7,341 nucleotides of DNA from an uncultured Peptococcaceae bacterium (GCA_902496505.1 CABVBB010000095.1:1-7341), one strand, 5' to 3'. Shown: positions 1 through 6,038, numbered from the stretch's first letter. Numbers and translations: made by a program. The notes: a model not told the origin generated them from the sequence alone.

Positions 1-1347
1 GGTATTGATCTGATCGATGCTGTTGCCGCAGACATAATAGATATATTTCTGCTCTTCCTTCATGCGGGAGACATACTCGGCTAAGCTGACCAGTTTTTCT
101 TCGCTGGAAGAGTAGAAGAGCAAGAGATCTTTGACCGTCTCCTTGCCTGCGCCGTAATTGTCATAGGCGCCGTATTTGAGCTGCGTACCGAAGCCTTTAT
201 AGAATTTCTCGTAATTCTCCCGATCGTTTTTCAGGAAGGTTTCTAATTCGGATTTGATCTTTTTCTCCACATTGGCAGCGATGATCTTGAGCTGGCGGTC
301 ATGCTGCAAGGTCTCGCGGGAAATATTCAGCGTCAGATCCTGCGAATCCACGATGCCGCGGACGAAGCTGAAGTAATCGGGCAGAAGATCGGCGCATTTC
401 TCCATGATCAGCACGCCGTTGGCATACAGCTGCAAGCCCTTTTCAAAATTCTTGCTGTAATAATTGTAGAATGGTTCTGCCGGTACGAAGAGCAGCGCAT
501 TATAAGTCGCTGTTCCTTCGGTGCTGGTGTAGATGACCCGGGCCGGCGGCACGCTGTCAAAGAATTTTTCTCTGTAGAAACGGTTGTAATCCTCCTGCGT
601 GACCTCGCTTTTGGATTTTTTCCAGATCGGCACCATGCTGTTCAGCGTCTCGATCTCAGTATAATCTTCATACTGGATATTGTCTGGGTCAGACCCTTCG
701 ATGGCCCGTTTGCGCTGCATAGCCATTTTGATGGGATAGGAAATGTAATCGGAATATTTCTTGATCAGGCGGCTGATATGGTAGCCGTCCAGATAGCTGT
801 CGTAATTTTCTTCTTCGGTGCTCTCTTTGATGGTCATGATGATGTCCGTACCGATCTCCGCACGCTCGGCCGGCGTCACGGTAAAGCCGTCCGCCCCTTC
901 GGACTCCCAGCAATATGCCTCGCCGGTCTCTTCACTTTTGGTGATGACCTTGACATTTTTGCTGACCATGAAGGCGGAATAAAAGCCCACGCCGAATTGG
1001 CCAATGATATCCACATCTTCCATTTTTTCATTTTCCTGCTTGAAAGCCAGTGAACCGCTCTTGGCAATGGTGCCCAAATTGTTGATGAGCTCGTCTTTGG
1101 TCATGCCGCAGCCGTGGTCGCTTACAGTCAGCGTGCGCGCTTCCTCGTCGATTGCGATATCGATGGGCAGCATGTCCCGCGACAAGCCTGTCTCACCTCT
1201 CACCAGTGCATTATAATACCGTTTGTCTGTGGCATCGCTGGCATTGGAGATGATCTCCCGCAGGAATATTTCTTTATGGGTATAGATCGAATTGATCATC
1301 AAGTCCAGCAAACGCTTTGATTCCGCTTTGAATTCTGTCTTCTCCAT
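1..1347 (-). CDS. htpG: Molecular chaperone HtpG (Hsp90), N-terminal and middle domains; C-terminus beyond the window
   Basis: ATP-dependent cytosolic Hsp90-family chaperone. The visible 449 codons begin [20 protein letters not shown]. The GHKL ATPase domain occupies roughly residues 1-220. Its signatures are [10 protein letters not shown] (30-39, with the catalytic Glu31 and Mg-binding Asn35 positions), DHGCGM (77-82, usually DNGxGM or DTGxGM), GTIAKSGS (92-99) and [12 protein letters not shown] (116-127). The middle domain follows, with the conserved [13 protein letters not shown] segment. The frame is open to the window edge, so roughly the last 170-180 residues of a typical HtpG of about 620-630 residues are missing. 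The ATG at 1345-1347 is chosen because AAAGAGG (1358-1364) lies 10 nt upstream and homology begins there. The gene has its own promoter and a CIRCE operator, so HrcA-type heat-shock repression is inferred. Identity is very secure. Confidence 0.97.
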   Translation of the reverse strand, partial: MEKTEFKAESKRLLDLMINSIYTHKEIFLREIISNASDATDKRYYNALVRGETGLSRDMLPIDIAIDEEARTLTVSDHGCGMTKDELINNLGTIAKSGSLAFKQENEKMEDVDIIGQFGVGFYSAFMVSKNVKVITKSEETGEAYCWESEGADGFTVTPAERAEIGTDIIMTIKESTEEENYDSYLDGYHISRLIKKYSDYISYPIKMAMQRKRAIEGSDPDNIQYEDYTEIETLNSMVPIWKKSKSEVTQEDYNRFYREKFFDSVPPARVIYTSTEGTATYNALLFVPAEPFYNYYSKNFEKGLQLYANGVLIMEKCADLLPDYFSFVRGIVDSQDLTLNISRETLQHDRQLKIIAANVEKKIKSELETFLKNDRENYEKFYKGFGTQLKYGAYDNYGAGKETVKDLLLFYSSSEEKLVSLAEYVSRMKEEQKYIYYVCGNSIDQINT

Positions 1348-1389
1348 GATCGTTCATCCTCTTTCTCACGTCATAATAATGTTTATTTG

Positions 1390-1416
1390 TTAGCACTCCT
1401 CTTGGTCGAGTGCTAA
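1390..1416 (-). promoter_or_regulatory. CIRCE operator (HrcA binding site) upstream of htpG
   Basis: Perfect match to the CIRCE consensus: TTAGCACTC-N9-GAGTGCTAA, a 9-bp inverted repeat with a 9-bp spacer. On the htpG strand it begins one or two bases downstream of the expected transcription start, so bound HrcA would block the promoter and the element would lie in the 5' leader. HrcA/CIRCE classically controls groESL and dnaK operons. Here it sits only in front of htpG, 43 bp from the start codon. hrcA itself is not in the window. Confidence 0.96.
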
Positions 1417-1424
1417 CAATACAT

Positions 1425-1453
1425 ATATTACCGCGTTGTCCCTAAAAAATCAA
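1425..1453 (-). promoter_or_regulatory. Housekeeping-sigma promoter of htpG
   Basis: On the minus strand, -35 TTGATT (1448-1453) and -10 TAATAT (1425-1430) are separated by exactly 17 bp. The predicted start is near 1417-1418, just before the CIRCE element. This gives a leader of about 70 nt. Confidence 0.85.
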
Positions 1454-1542
1454 CCACTTTTTCCAAAAAATAAGCGTTTTTTCTCACTGCCCGTGCAGAT
1501 TTTTATTCTTAGCCTGCTCTGGCCTCCGTCCTTCAAGCGCAC

Positions 1543-1578
1543 AAAAAAAGCCCTTCGATCAAAAATCGAAGGGCTTTT
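1543..1578 (-). terminator. Rho-independent terminator after tRNA-Gln
   Basis: The stem AGCCCTTCGAT / ATCGAAGGGCT (1549-1559 and 1565-1575) is perfect, has a 5-nt loop, and extends by flanking A-T pairs. On the minus strand it is followed by seven T residues (1543-1549). It lies 8 nt beyond the tRNA 3' end and separates the tRNA unit from the htpG promoter. Confidence 0.93.
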
Positions 1579-1585
1579 GTCATAA

Positions 1586-1658
1586 CTGGGGATACAGGAG
1601 TCGAACCTGTAGAATGCCAGAGTCAGAGTCTGGTGCCTTACCATTTGGCGAATCCCCA
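1586..1658 (-). tRNA. tRNA-Gln (anticodon CTG)
   Basis: Cloverleaf read on the minus strand. The 7-bp acceptor is TGGGGAT / ATCCCCA with discriminator G73, including the weak T1-A72 pair typical of tRNA-Gln. The D arm is GCC-AAATGGTAA-GGC. The anticodon stem CCAGA / TCTGG encloses the loop CTCTGAC, giving anticodon CTG, which reads CAG. The T arm is ACAGG-TTCGACT-CCTGT. CCA is not encoded in the DNA and must be added after transcription. The gene is flanked by its own promoter and terminator, so it is monocistronic. A CTG-anticodon tRNA-Gln normally supplements a TTG-anticodon isoacceptor, which is not present here. Confidence 0.96.
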
Positions 1659-1674
1659 TCAGAGAACGAAATTT

Positions 1675-1703
1675 ATTATAACAGAGGATCTAGGATAATG
1701 CAA
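1675..1703 (-). promoter_or_regulatory. Promoter of tRNA-Gln
   Basis: On the minus strand, -35 TTGCAT (1698-1703), a 17-bp spacer and a perfect -10 TATAAT (1675-1680). The predicted start is about 10 nt before the mature tRNA 5' end. An A/T tract lies immediately upstream of the -35 (about 1704-1723) and could act as an UP element, as is common for stable RNA genes. Confidence 0.88.
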
Positions 1704-1781
1704 GCATTTTTTACAAAAAATTTTGCAGGGATTTCCACCGAAGGATCAGCGCCTAAAATCGCTCCCAATGAAACAAATGTT

Positions 1782-1797
1782 TGTTTCACGTGAAACA
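1782..1797. other. parS: parS centromere-like site (ParB/Spo0J binding)
   Basis: The perfect 16-bp palindrome TGTTTCACGTGAAACA matches the conserved bacterial parS consensus. parS nucleates ParB (Spo0J) loading for chromosome segregation and SMC recruitment, and is usually clustered in the origin-proximal part of the chromosome. It sits in the gap between the small cytosolic protein gene and the tRNA-Gln promoter. No parA or parB gene is in the window. A 7-bp half-site match lies beside it at 1769-1775. Confidence 0.92.
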
Positions 1798-1841
1798 CCG
1801 GGCTTAGCCGCCAAACGCCCCGGCACAGCCTGCGCGCCTGC

Positions 1842-2177
1842 TCAGGAGCGCGGCAAGCGTTTCAGCTCTTTTACATCAAAGCAGACCCTGCCGTCATAGA
1901 CCGTGCTGTTATAGACCGCCTCGAACTCTGCTGGCGTAATGCGCTCGGCGAAAAACTCCTCTTCCTGATCGATCTCCTCGATCGGCGGCACCGGCGCCTC
2001 CGTGACAAACTCCGCGCCGTCATCCACGATCGGCATTATCCTCCTGTCCGCAAAGACCTCCAACGCCCGCCGCGCATAGCGCTCATTGTCCAGATCCACC
2101 TCGTAAAAAAGGATCACCGGCGTCTCCTCGTCGATATACTGCCAATAAAACCGGATATACTCATACCGCTCAGCCAA
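1842..2177 (-). CDS. Small hypothetical protein, resembles the DUF6881 type; TTG start proposed
   Basis: Acidic protein of 111 residues with no membrane segment or signal peptide. From memory it resembles the DUF6881 type: an N-terminal YEYIRFYWQY segment, a central ALEVF strand, then PVPPIEEID and ITPAEFEAVYN near the C-terminus. Biochemical function is unknown. The frame is open upstream to an ATG at 2211-2213, but that codon lies inside the TATAAT of an extended -10 promoter and has no ribosome binding site. The proposed start is TTG at 2175-2177, with AGGGAGG (2186-2192) exactly 8 nt upstream and close to where I expect family similarity to begin. The gene diverges from the membrane-anchored protein gene. 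No strong terminator follows; parS lies 44 bp past the stop codon. Confidence 0.75.
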   Translation of the reverse strand: MAERYEYIRFYWQYIDEETPVILFYEVDLDNERYARRALEVFADRRIMPIVDDGAEFVTEAPVPPIEEIDQEEEFFAERITPAEFEAVYNSTVYDGRVCFDVKELKRLPRS

Positions 2178-2185
2178 AACGACCG

Positions 2186-2220
2186 CCTCCCTCTGCACTT
2201 TTATCGAGATCATTATAGCA
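2186..2220 (-). promoter_or_regulatory. Extended -10 promoter and ribosome binding site that fix a TTG start
   Basis: On the minus strand, TGCTATAAT (2212-2220) is a canonical extended -10. There is no good -35, which is tolerated in this promoter class. Transcription should start near 2205, downstream of the nearest in-frame ATG. AGGGAGG (2186-2192) then serves the TTG at 2175-2177. Confidence 0.7.
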
Positions 2221-2259
2221 CAGCACCGCCGGACACGCTACCAGATAAGCAGTCCGTGA

Positions 2260-2288
2260 TTGCCAGCGCCCAGCGATTTGGGTATAAT
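2260..2288 (+). promoter_or_regulatory. Promoter of the membrane-anchored small protein gene
   Basis: -35 TTGCCA (2260-2265), 17-bp spacer and a perfect -10 TATAAT (2283-2288). Transcription is expected near 2295, giving a leader of about 20 nt with AAAGGAGGGG (2295-2304). The TTG of the -35 box would open a longer reading frame, but it cannot be a start codon because it lies upstream of transcription. Confidence 0.85.
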
Positions 2289-2313
2289 GAAGCGTAAAGG
2301 AGGGGAATGGACC

Positions 2314-2721
2314 ATGAAAAGCACGACTAAATCGCGCCTTTTGACCGGAGCCGTGATCTTACTCATCATCGGACTGTTTTTGCAGGCCACTGTTTTCTAT
2401 AATCCATACCAGGTGACCAATACGTTTAAGGGGACCTACGCTTGGCCTGGTGCCTGGCTGGCCATCAGTCAGGATGAAGAGACCTTTTATTTTACCGACC
2501 GGAAGCATGACCAGCACATCCGAGGCCATGTAGAAGACCGGGGCGATCATCTTTATTTTCTCTCCTGCGAGATAGATGCTGATCGCGCCTATTTTGAAGA
2601 TCAAGAGGTCGTCTTCCATCCCTTCCGCAAAGCGCTCACGATCAACTTCAATGGACGAAAGATGTCTATTCCTAAAACAGATGAAGGCACGATTCTTGAG
2701 GACGGCTATGAGTATCACTGA
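2314..2721 (+). CDS. Hypothetical single-pass membrane-anchored protein
   Basis: Protein of 135 residues, not recognised. A short positively charged N-terminus (K2, K6, R8) precedes one hydrophobic segment at about residues 9-29, which predicts an N-in signal anchor or uncleaved signal peptide. No lipobox cysteine is seen. The remaining ~105 residues would lie outside the membrane. They are rich in alternating aromatic and polar residues (FKGTYAW, TFYFTD, HLYFLS, LTINFNGR), suggesting a small beta-rich domain. The ATG at 2314 is chosen because AAAGGAGGGG lies 9 nt upstream and the promoter ends at 2288. It is monocistronic, divergent from the preceding gene, and ends before a strong bidirectional terminator. 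No role can be inferred from neighbours. Confidence 0.8.
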   Translation: MKSTTKSRLLTGAVILLIIGLFLQATVFYNPYQVTNTFKGTYAWPGAWLAISQDEETFYFTDRKHDQHIRGHVEDRGDHLYFLSCEIDADRAYFEDQEVVFHPFRKALTINFNGRKMSIPKTDEGTILEDGYEYH

Positions 2722-2826
2722 CGGCGGCTCTTTTGACCCAAATGATAGCTTCACCTGCTCCCTGGAGGCTTCCATCCTCTACTGGCATCATCATACGTTA
2801 AAATGGCTTTTTAGCGGCAGCCGCAC

Positions 2827-2880
2827 AAAAAAAAGAGCTGAAGCACACCGTGTGGTGCTGCTTCAGCTCTTTTACTTTTT
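2827..2880. terminator. Bidirectional Rho-independent terminator between convergent genes
   Basis: The 14-bp stem AAAAGAGCTGAAGC (2831-2844) pairs with GCTTCAGCTCTTTT (2860-2873), with an inner CACC-gtgt-GGTG pairing. On the minus strand it ends in eight T residues (2827-2834) and should terminate the cold-shock gene. On the plus strand TTTTACTTTTT follows and can serve the membrane-protein gene. Confidence 0.92.
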
Positions 2881-2908
2881 CATTTATGGTTTGGCTTACG
2901 CCAATATC

Positions 2909-3109
2909 TTATAAACGAACGACGTTGACAGCCTGGTCGCCACGAGCGCCTGCGGTCACATCAAATTGAACAGCCTGACCCTCTTCCAAGGATTTGAAGC
3001 CGTCGCCAGCGATACCGGAGAAATGTACGAATACATCGTCGCCGCCTTCTACGGAAATAAAGCCATAACCTTTTTCATTGTTGAACCATTTTACTGTACC
3101 TGTTTTCAT
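2909..3109 (-). CDS. Cold-shock protein (CspA/CspB family)
   Basis: Complete 66-residue cold-shock domain protein, the usual length of the family. It folds as a five-stranded OB barrel that binds single-stranded RNA and DNA and acts as an RNA chaperone in the cytosol. The start [16 protein letters not shown] carries RNP1 (KGYGFIS, 13-19), and VFVHFS (26-31) is RNP2; the aromatic nucleic-acid-contacting residues are present. TGGAGG lies 9 nt upstream of the ATG at 3107-3109. A leader of about 160 nt precedes it and a strong terminator follows. The product could be constitutive or cold-inducible; the sequence alone does not settle which Csp paralogue it is. Confidence 0.96.
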   Translation of the reverse strand: MKTGTVKWFNNEKGYGFISVEGGDDVFVHFSGIAGDGFKSLEEGQAVQFDVTAGARGDQAVNVVRL

Positions 3110-3273
3110 GAGAGAAAACCTCCAAAAAATTTTATTTTAGTATCCGAAAAACAACACAGAAAATGGCCAAAATCTCCACTGGTAACTCAACATCTTGGAA
3201 AGCTGGGCTTTCGGTTAAAAATGTATCATCATTCATAAGTCTTGTATTTTCTTGTTCTATCCTGAACACCAAT
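3110..3273 (-). promoter_or_regulatory. Long 5' leader of the cold-shock gene
   Basis: The best upstream promoter predicts a transcript start near 3273, leaving about 164 nt of A/U-rich untranslated leader. It contains a small hairpin, GAAAGC-3 nt-GCTTTC (3198-3212). Long structured leaders are typical of cold-inducible csp mRNAs, where they control stability and translation with temperature. I infer a similar role here, but no recognisable cold-box sequence can be claimed. Confidence 0.5.
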
Positions 3274-3279
3274 GTACTT

Positions 3280-3308
3280 AGTCTAACACACTTCTATTCA
3301 GATTGCAA
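3280..3308 (-). promoter_or_regulatory. Predicted promoter of the cold-shock gene
   Basis: On the minus strand, -35 TTGCAA (3303-3308), 17-bp spacer and -10 TAGACT (3280-3285). The -10 is only a moderate match. It is the best-spaced pair I found between the trmO-like gene and the csp start. Confidence 0.55.
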
Positions 3309-3350
3309 ACCTTTTCTCAAAACTTTTTTCTGACAGAAAAATAAGCGCCT

Positions 3351-3827
3351 TTAAAAATTAAAAACCGCCTCCCAGTCAAAATCGCCGGAGGCCTCGATAC
3401 TTTGGGGCCAATGGCTGCACCACCGGGGCACGCGGGGCGTTTCCACACGATCTAAGCTGGGCGTATAGGGCTTAATATCCAGTACCGGCGTGCCGTCTAA
3501 CGCATCGATATAGGCTAAGCGCAGTATGCCGTTTGCCTGGTCGATATCCAGGACTTCGGCCGTGGACAAGGCAATGGGATTGGGCCTTGATGGTGCGCGG
3601 GTGGCAAAGATGCCCATGACTTCCGGCGCACCCTTATAGGGCTGGGGCGCTTTTAGGACAGCGCGCGCTTCCTCGTCAGTACATTGGCTGAACCACCAGA
3701 GCACACTCACGTGGCCAAATCCCTCCAGCCCCTGCAAGGCCGGGATAAATGCCTCCTCGATCTTGATAAAAGCCCCGTTTTCTTCTTGATGCACTGTGCC
3801 AATAGGTCGTACTTGAAATCCTTCCAT
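3351..3827 (-). CDS. trmO: TrmO/TsaA-family tRNA methyltransferase (single-domain form)
   Basis: Protein of 158 residues of the TsaA/YaeB/VirR superfamily. In E. coli, TrmO uses S-adenosylmethionine to methylate N6 of t6A37 in tRNA-Thr. Family signatures visible here are IGTVH (9-13), GHVSVLWWF (38-46), GIFATRAPSRPNPIALS (72-88, with Ala where Gly is usual in PNPIGLS) and LDGTPVLDIKPY (110-121). It lacks the C-terminal extension of E. coli TrmO (about 235 residues), like other short family members, so the exact tRNA target is not proven. AGGAGG (3835-3840) is 7 nt from the ATG. It follows the MerR-type regulator gene on the same strand, with a 65-bp gap holding a MerR-type promoter, so control by that regulator is likely. 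Confidence 0.88.
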   Translation of the reverse strand: MEGFQVRPIGTVHQEENGAFIKIEEAFIPALQGLEGFGHVSVLWWFSQCTDEEARAVLKAPQPYKGAPEVMGIFATRAPSRPNPIALSTAEVLDIDQANGILRLAYIDALDGTPVLDIKPYTPSLDRVETPRVPRWCSHWPQSIEASGDFDWEAVFNF

Positions 3828-3858
3828 ATGATCTCCTCCTCAGGTTGGGTATGCCCTC

Positions 3859-3889
3859 ACTCTAAACCCTCACACCCTGAGAGAGTCAA
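3859..3889 (-). promoter_or_regulatory. MerR-type promoter/operator with 19-bp spacer upstream of trmO
   Basis: On the minus strand, -35 TTGACT (3884-3889) and -10 TAGAGT (3859-3864) are separated by 19 bp, the over-long spacing typical of MerR-activated promoters. The spacer contains the inverted repeat CTCA-N5-TGAG (3869-3881). The -35 begins 3 nt after the stop codon of the adjacent MerR-family gene. Transcription would start near 3852, about 25 nt before the trmO start codon. Confidence 0.7.
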
Positions 3890-3892
3890 GCC

Positions 3893-4717
3893 TCAAAAAT
3901 CGGCCGTAAGCTGCACGGGGATCTGTAACTCTGTCAAATATTTTTCAGGATCGCTTTCATTCCACGGGCCGCGGTGGACGATCTGACGGTCAGCCCCGGC
4001 TATTTGATAGCGGCTGTTATCCTCAAGCCACCGGGCAAAAGCTTGATAAGCCCCTGCGATACGGCTGAAATCACCGTAGACCATGGTGCAGGCCATGATC
4101 GGCACTGCCTCTGTACAGCGAAAATGCAGCTCTCCCCAAGCCTTCCCCAGCTTCTTGACTGGTGCGCAAAGCTCCACATCCACCTCACGCTCCCGATAAT
4201 CTTGATCATGATAGATGGAAAAGGGCTTCTCCGTAAAGCATACGTGCCGCTGCGAAGCCAAGGCAGACAGTTCCTGCCACAGAGCGCCTTCGGCATAATA
4301 ATTGGGGATCACGCGCCGCAGGGCTAGGACAGGATAGCTGGGAACAGCCCGCAAAACGATCTGAAAAGGCAGCGCCTTCTCCTCTGTAAGAAGTGCCTTT
4401 TTGGCCAATTCCAGCCGCCTGAGCTTCTCCTGCTCCGCTTGGATCTGCTGCTCGATCTGGCGATATTTGGACTCAAGCTGCGCCAGAAACGCTTGTTCAT
4501 CCGGCGCCTGCAAAGCCTTGGCAATCTCCGCCACCTGAAAGCCGGCATCCCGCAGGTACACGATCCTATTGAGCAGAGGGATCTGCTCCACAGCGTACAG
4601 CCGGTAGCCTGTCTGCGGATCGATCGCCTGCGGCGGCAAAAGTCCCATCTCATCGTAATAGCGCAGCATCCGGATCGAGACCTGCGTCAATTTGGAAAAC
4701 TCACCTATTTTAAACAT
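3893..4717 (-). CDS. MerR-family transcriptional regulator with GyrI-like effector-binding domain (BmrR type)
   Basis: Protein of 274 residues with three parts. Residues 1-70 form the MerR winged helix-turn-helix, beginning FKIGEFSKLTQVSIRMLRYY, with the wing signature TGYRLY. Residues about 75-115 form the charged, Gln/Glu-rich dimerisation helix. Residues about 118-272 resemble the GyrI/BmrR small-molecule binding domain and end with the typical DPEKYLTELQIPV motif. Such proteins bind hydrophobic or cationic ligands and untwist promoters with 19-bp spacers. The ATG at 4715-4717 is preferred over an in-frame ATG at 4751-4753, because the latter lies upstream of the promoter -10, and the HTH begins right after the chosen start. 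It is followed by trmO behind a MerR-type promoter. The natural ligand cannot be inferred. Confidence 0.92.
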   Translation of the reverse strand: MFKIGEFSKLTQVSIRMLRYYDEMGLLPPQAIDPQTGYRLYAVEQIPLLNRIVYLRDAGFQVAEIAKALQAPDEQAFLAQLESKYRQIEQQIQAEQEKLRRLELAKKALLTEEKALPFQIVLRAVPSYPVLALRRVIPNYYAEGALWQELSALASQRHVCFTEKPFSIYHDQDYREREVDVELCAPVKKLGKAWGELHFRCTEAVPIMACTMVYGDFSRIAGAYQAFARWLEDNSRYQIAGADRQIVHRGPWNESDPEKYLTELQIPVQLTADF

Positions 4718-4739
4718 CCTGCCGCCCCCTTTGCTTATC

Positions 4740-4767
4740 ATTATACCGCTCATTGGGGATAGTGCAA
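4740..4767 (-). promoter_or_regulatory. Promoter of the MerR-family regulator gene
   Basis: On the minus strand, -35 TTGCAC (4762-4767), 16-bp spacer and a perfect -10 TATAAT (4740-4745). Transcription would start near 4733, leaving about 15 nt with a purine-rich AAGGGGG ribosome binding site. The normal spacing suggests constitutive expression rather than MerR-type activation. Confidence 0.7.
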
Positions 4768-4873
4768 GCTGCTCACCCGCGCTGGATTTGTCCCCTGCTT
4801 TATGCTAAACTACAGCTAGCATCTTGCTCCGCTTTTCCCTGATCTCTAAGCATACCGAAGGAGGCCCTTACTG

Positions 4874-5530
4874 ATGACATCAACAAAATGCATCGTGATC
4901 CGCAATGAAGAAGCTCATGATCAGCCCATTGTCGAAGCGATCACCCGCCAAGCCTTTTATAATATTTACATCCCTGGCTGTGTAGAGCACTATCTGGTCC
5001 ATATCATGCGGCAGCACGAAGATTTTGTGCCGGAATTGGCTCTCGTGCTCGAATTGGATGGCCAGGTGATCGGCAATATCATGTACACCAAAGCGCGTCT
5101 GGTCGATGAAGCGGGCACGGAGAAGACGATCCTGACTTTTGGACCAGTCTCTATTTTGCCCGAATACCAACGGCAGGGCTATGGCAGGCAGCTCATGGAA
5201 TATTCCTTTGCCCGCGCCCTCGAGCTGGGCTATGACGTGATCGTTATTTTTGGCGATCCTGATAATTATGTCGGCCGCGGCTTCAAAAGCTGCCTCAAGT
5301 ATCATATCAGCCTCGCAGATGGCTCTTATCCGGCAGCGATGCTCGTCAAGGAGCTCATCCCCGGCGCGCTGGACGGCCATAAATGGCATTACTACGACAG
5401 TCCTGTCATGCAGATCGACGAAGCCTGCGCTCAGCGCTACGACGACAGCCTGGAAAAATTGGAGAAAAAATACCAGCCAAGCCAAGAAGCCTTTTATATC
5501 CATTCCCACGCCTTCCTCAAGGAAGACTGA
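4874..5530 (+). CDS. GNAT-family N-acetyltransferase
   Basis: Protein of 218 residues with the GCN5-related acetyltransferase fold in its first ~150 residues, resembling YhbS-type enzymes. Motif A, which binds the acetyl-CoA pyrophosphate, is visible as VSILPEYQRQGYGRQLMEYSFARA (Q-x-x-G-x-G core, about residues 94-117). It is preceded by the beta strand TILTFGPVSI and followed by VIVIFGDPDNYVGRGF, a typical motif B. The C-terminal ~65 residues are an extension found in some members. The acceptor substrate is unknown. AAGGAGG (4858-4864) lies 9 nt before the ATG. It diverges from the MerR-family gene across about 155 bp. No convincing promoter was identified upstream; TAAACT (4806-4811) is the nearest -10-like sequence. 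A strong terminator follows. Confidence 0.9.
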   Translation: MTSTKCIVIRNEEAHDQPIVEAITRQAFYNIYIPGCVEHYLVHIMRQHEDFVPELALVLELDGQVIGNIMYTKARLVDEAGTEKTILTFGPVSILPEYQRQGYGRQLMEYSFARALELGYDVIVIFGDPDNYVGRGFKSCLKYHISLADGSYPAAMLVKELIPGALDGHKWHYYDSPVMQIDEACAQRYDDSLEKLEKKYQPSQEAFYIHSHAFLKED

Positions 5531-5540
5531 CCTTCACCCC

Positions 5541-5577
5541 AAAAAGCGGGACCGCGATGATCGTGGTCCCGCTTTTT
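5541..5577. terminator. Bidirectional Rho-independent terminator between GNAT and mntR-like genes
   Basis: AAAAAGCGGGACC (5541-5553) pairs perfectly with GGTCCCGCTTTTT (5565-5577). The stem extends inward by GCGAT/ATCGT, including a G-T wobble. T5 follows on each strand. It lies 10 bp after the GNAT stop codon and 14 bp from the end of the convergent regulator gene. Confidence 0.95.
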
Positions 5578-5591
5578 GTCTGTCTGCTCAG

Positions 5592-6017
5592 TTACTGCTC
5601 TCCGCCGTCCAGCTGCGCCAAAAGCGCGGCAATATTTTCTACGGTGCGCCGATCCATGAAGTGCTCGATTTTTTCCACCAGTTCCAATTCTTGTTCGCTT
5701 TCGTTGAGCAGGCAGAAGAAACGGTTGAGCGCCTCGTGACGCTTGAGCAGATATGCGCCCATTTCCCAGCCCGCTGGTGTCAGCCGTACGCCTTGGGCAT
5801 CGGGCGGATAGACATAGCCCGCATCGCTCAGACGCTTGACGATCTTGGATGCTGCCGGCGGCTGGACGTGCAGCCGCTCCGCTAATTGACCGATACGCAC
5901 GGCCAGCTGCTGGCTTTGGTGCCGATAGATCATTTCCAAATAATCCTCCATAGCTGCTGACAGCGCCCGTTTATCCATCTGATCATAACCCCGCAGCGTA
6001 TAAAAATTTTGCCGCAT
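5592..6017 (-). CDS. MntR/DtxR-family metal-dependent transcriptional repressor
   Basis: Protein of 141 residues, close to B. subtilis MntR (142) and lacking the SH3-like third domain of DtxR. Residues about 20-90 form the winged helix (MEDYLEMIY at 23-31, recognition region PPAASKIVKRL at 53-63). The rest is the dimerisation and metal-binding domain. All six MntR ligand positions appear filled: D25, E28, H94, E115, E118 and H119, matching MntR D8, E11, H77, E99, E102 and H103. The Asp at the first position is typical of Mn-selective MntR, whereas DtxR has Met there. The ATG at 6015-6017 has AAAGGAGGG (6025-6033) 7 nt upstream, so the ~20-residue N-terminal extension before AAMEDY is probably real. 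The gene diverges from feoAB and most likely controls it. Confidence 0.93.
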   Translation of the reverse strand: MRQNFYTLRGYDQMDKRALSAAMEDYLEMIYRHQSQQLAVRIGQLAERLHVQPPAASKIVKRLSDAGYVYPPDAQGVRLTPAGWEMGAYLLKRHEALNRFFCLLNESEQELELVEKIEHFMDRRTVENIAALLAQLDGGEQ

Positions 6018-6038
6018 TGCTTCGCCCTCCTTTGGTCT

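Noticed and set aside
301..1053. 250-codon open frame on the plus strand opposite htpG
   Set aside because: It is antisense to clearly coding Hsp90 sequence, has no ribosome binding site and no family resemblance.
1450..1659. 69-codon minus-strand open frame
   Set aside because: It runs through the whole tRNA-Gln gene and its terminator and into the htpG promoter, so it is not a protein gene.
1798..1841. Possible terminator (CCGGG ... CCCGG) after the DUF6881-like gene
   Set aside because: The stem is short with a large loop and no T run, and parS follows; not convincing as a Rho-independent terminator.
2576..2914. 112-codon plus-strand open frame at the end of the membrane-protein gene
   Set aside because: It overlaps that gene in another frame and then reads through the bidirectional terminator hairpin into the end of the cold-shock gene; no ribosome binding site.
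3328..3344. Small A/T hairpin (TTTTTCT-GAC-AGAAAAA) after trmO as a terminator
   Set aside because: The stem is almost entirely A-T and followed by no clean T tract, so it is too weak to call.
4000..4653. Two open frames of 98 and 109 codons inside the MerR-family gene
   Set aside because: They are out of frame with the continuous HTH and effector-domain coding sequence; the Arg-rich composition is typical of shadow frames.
4880..5509. 209-codon open frame on the minus strand opposite the GNAT gene
   Set aside because: The plus-strand frame carries the acetyl-CoA binding motif and a good ribosome binding site; the opposite frame has no recognisable features.
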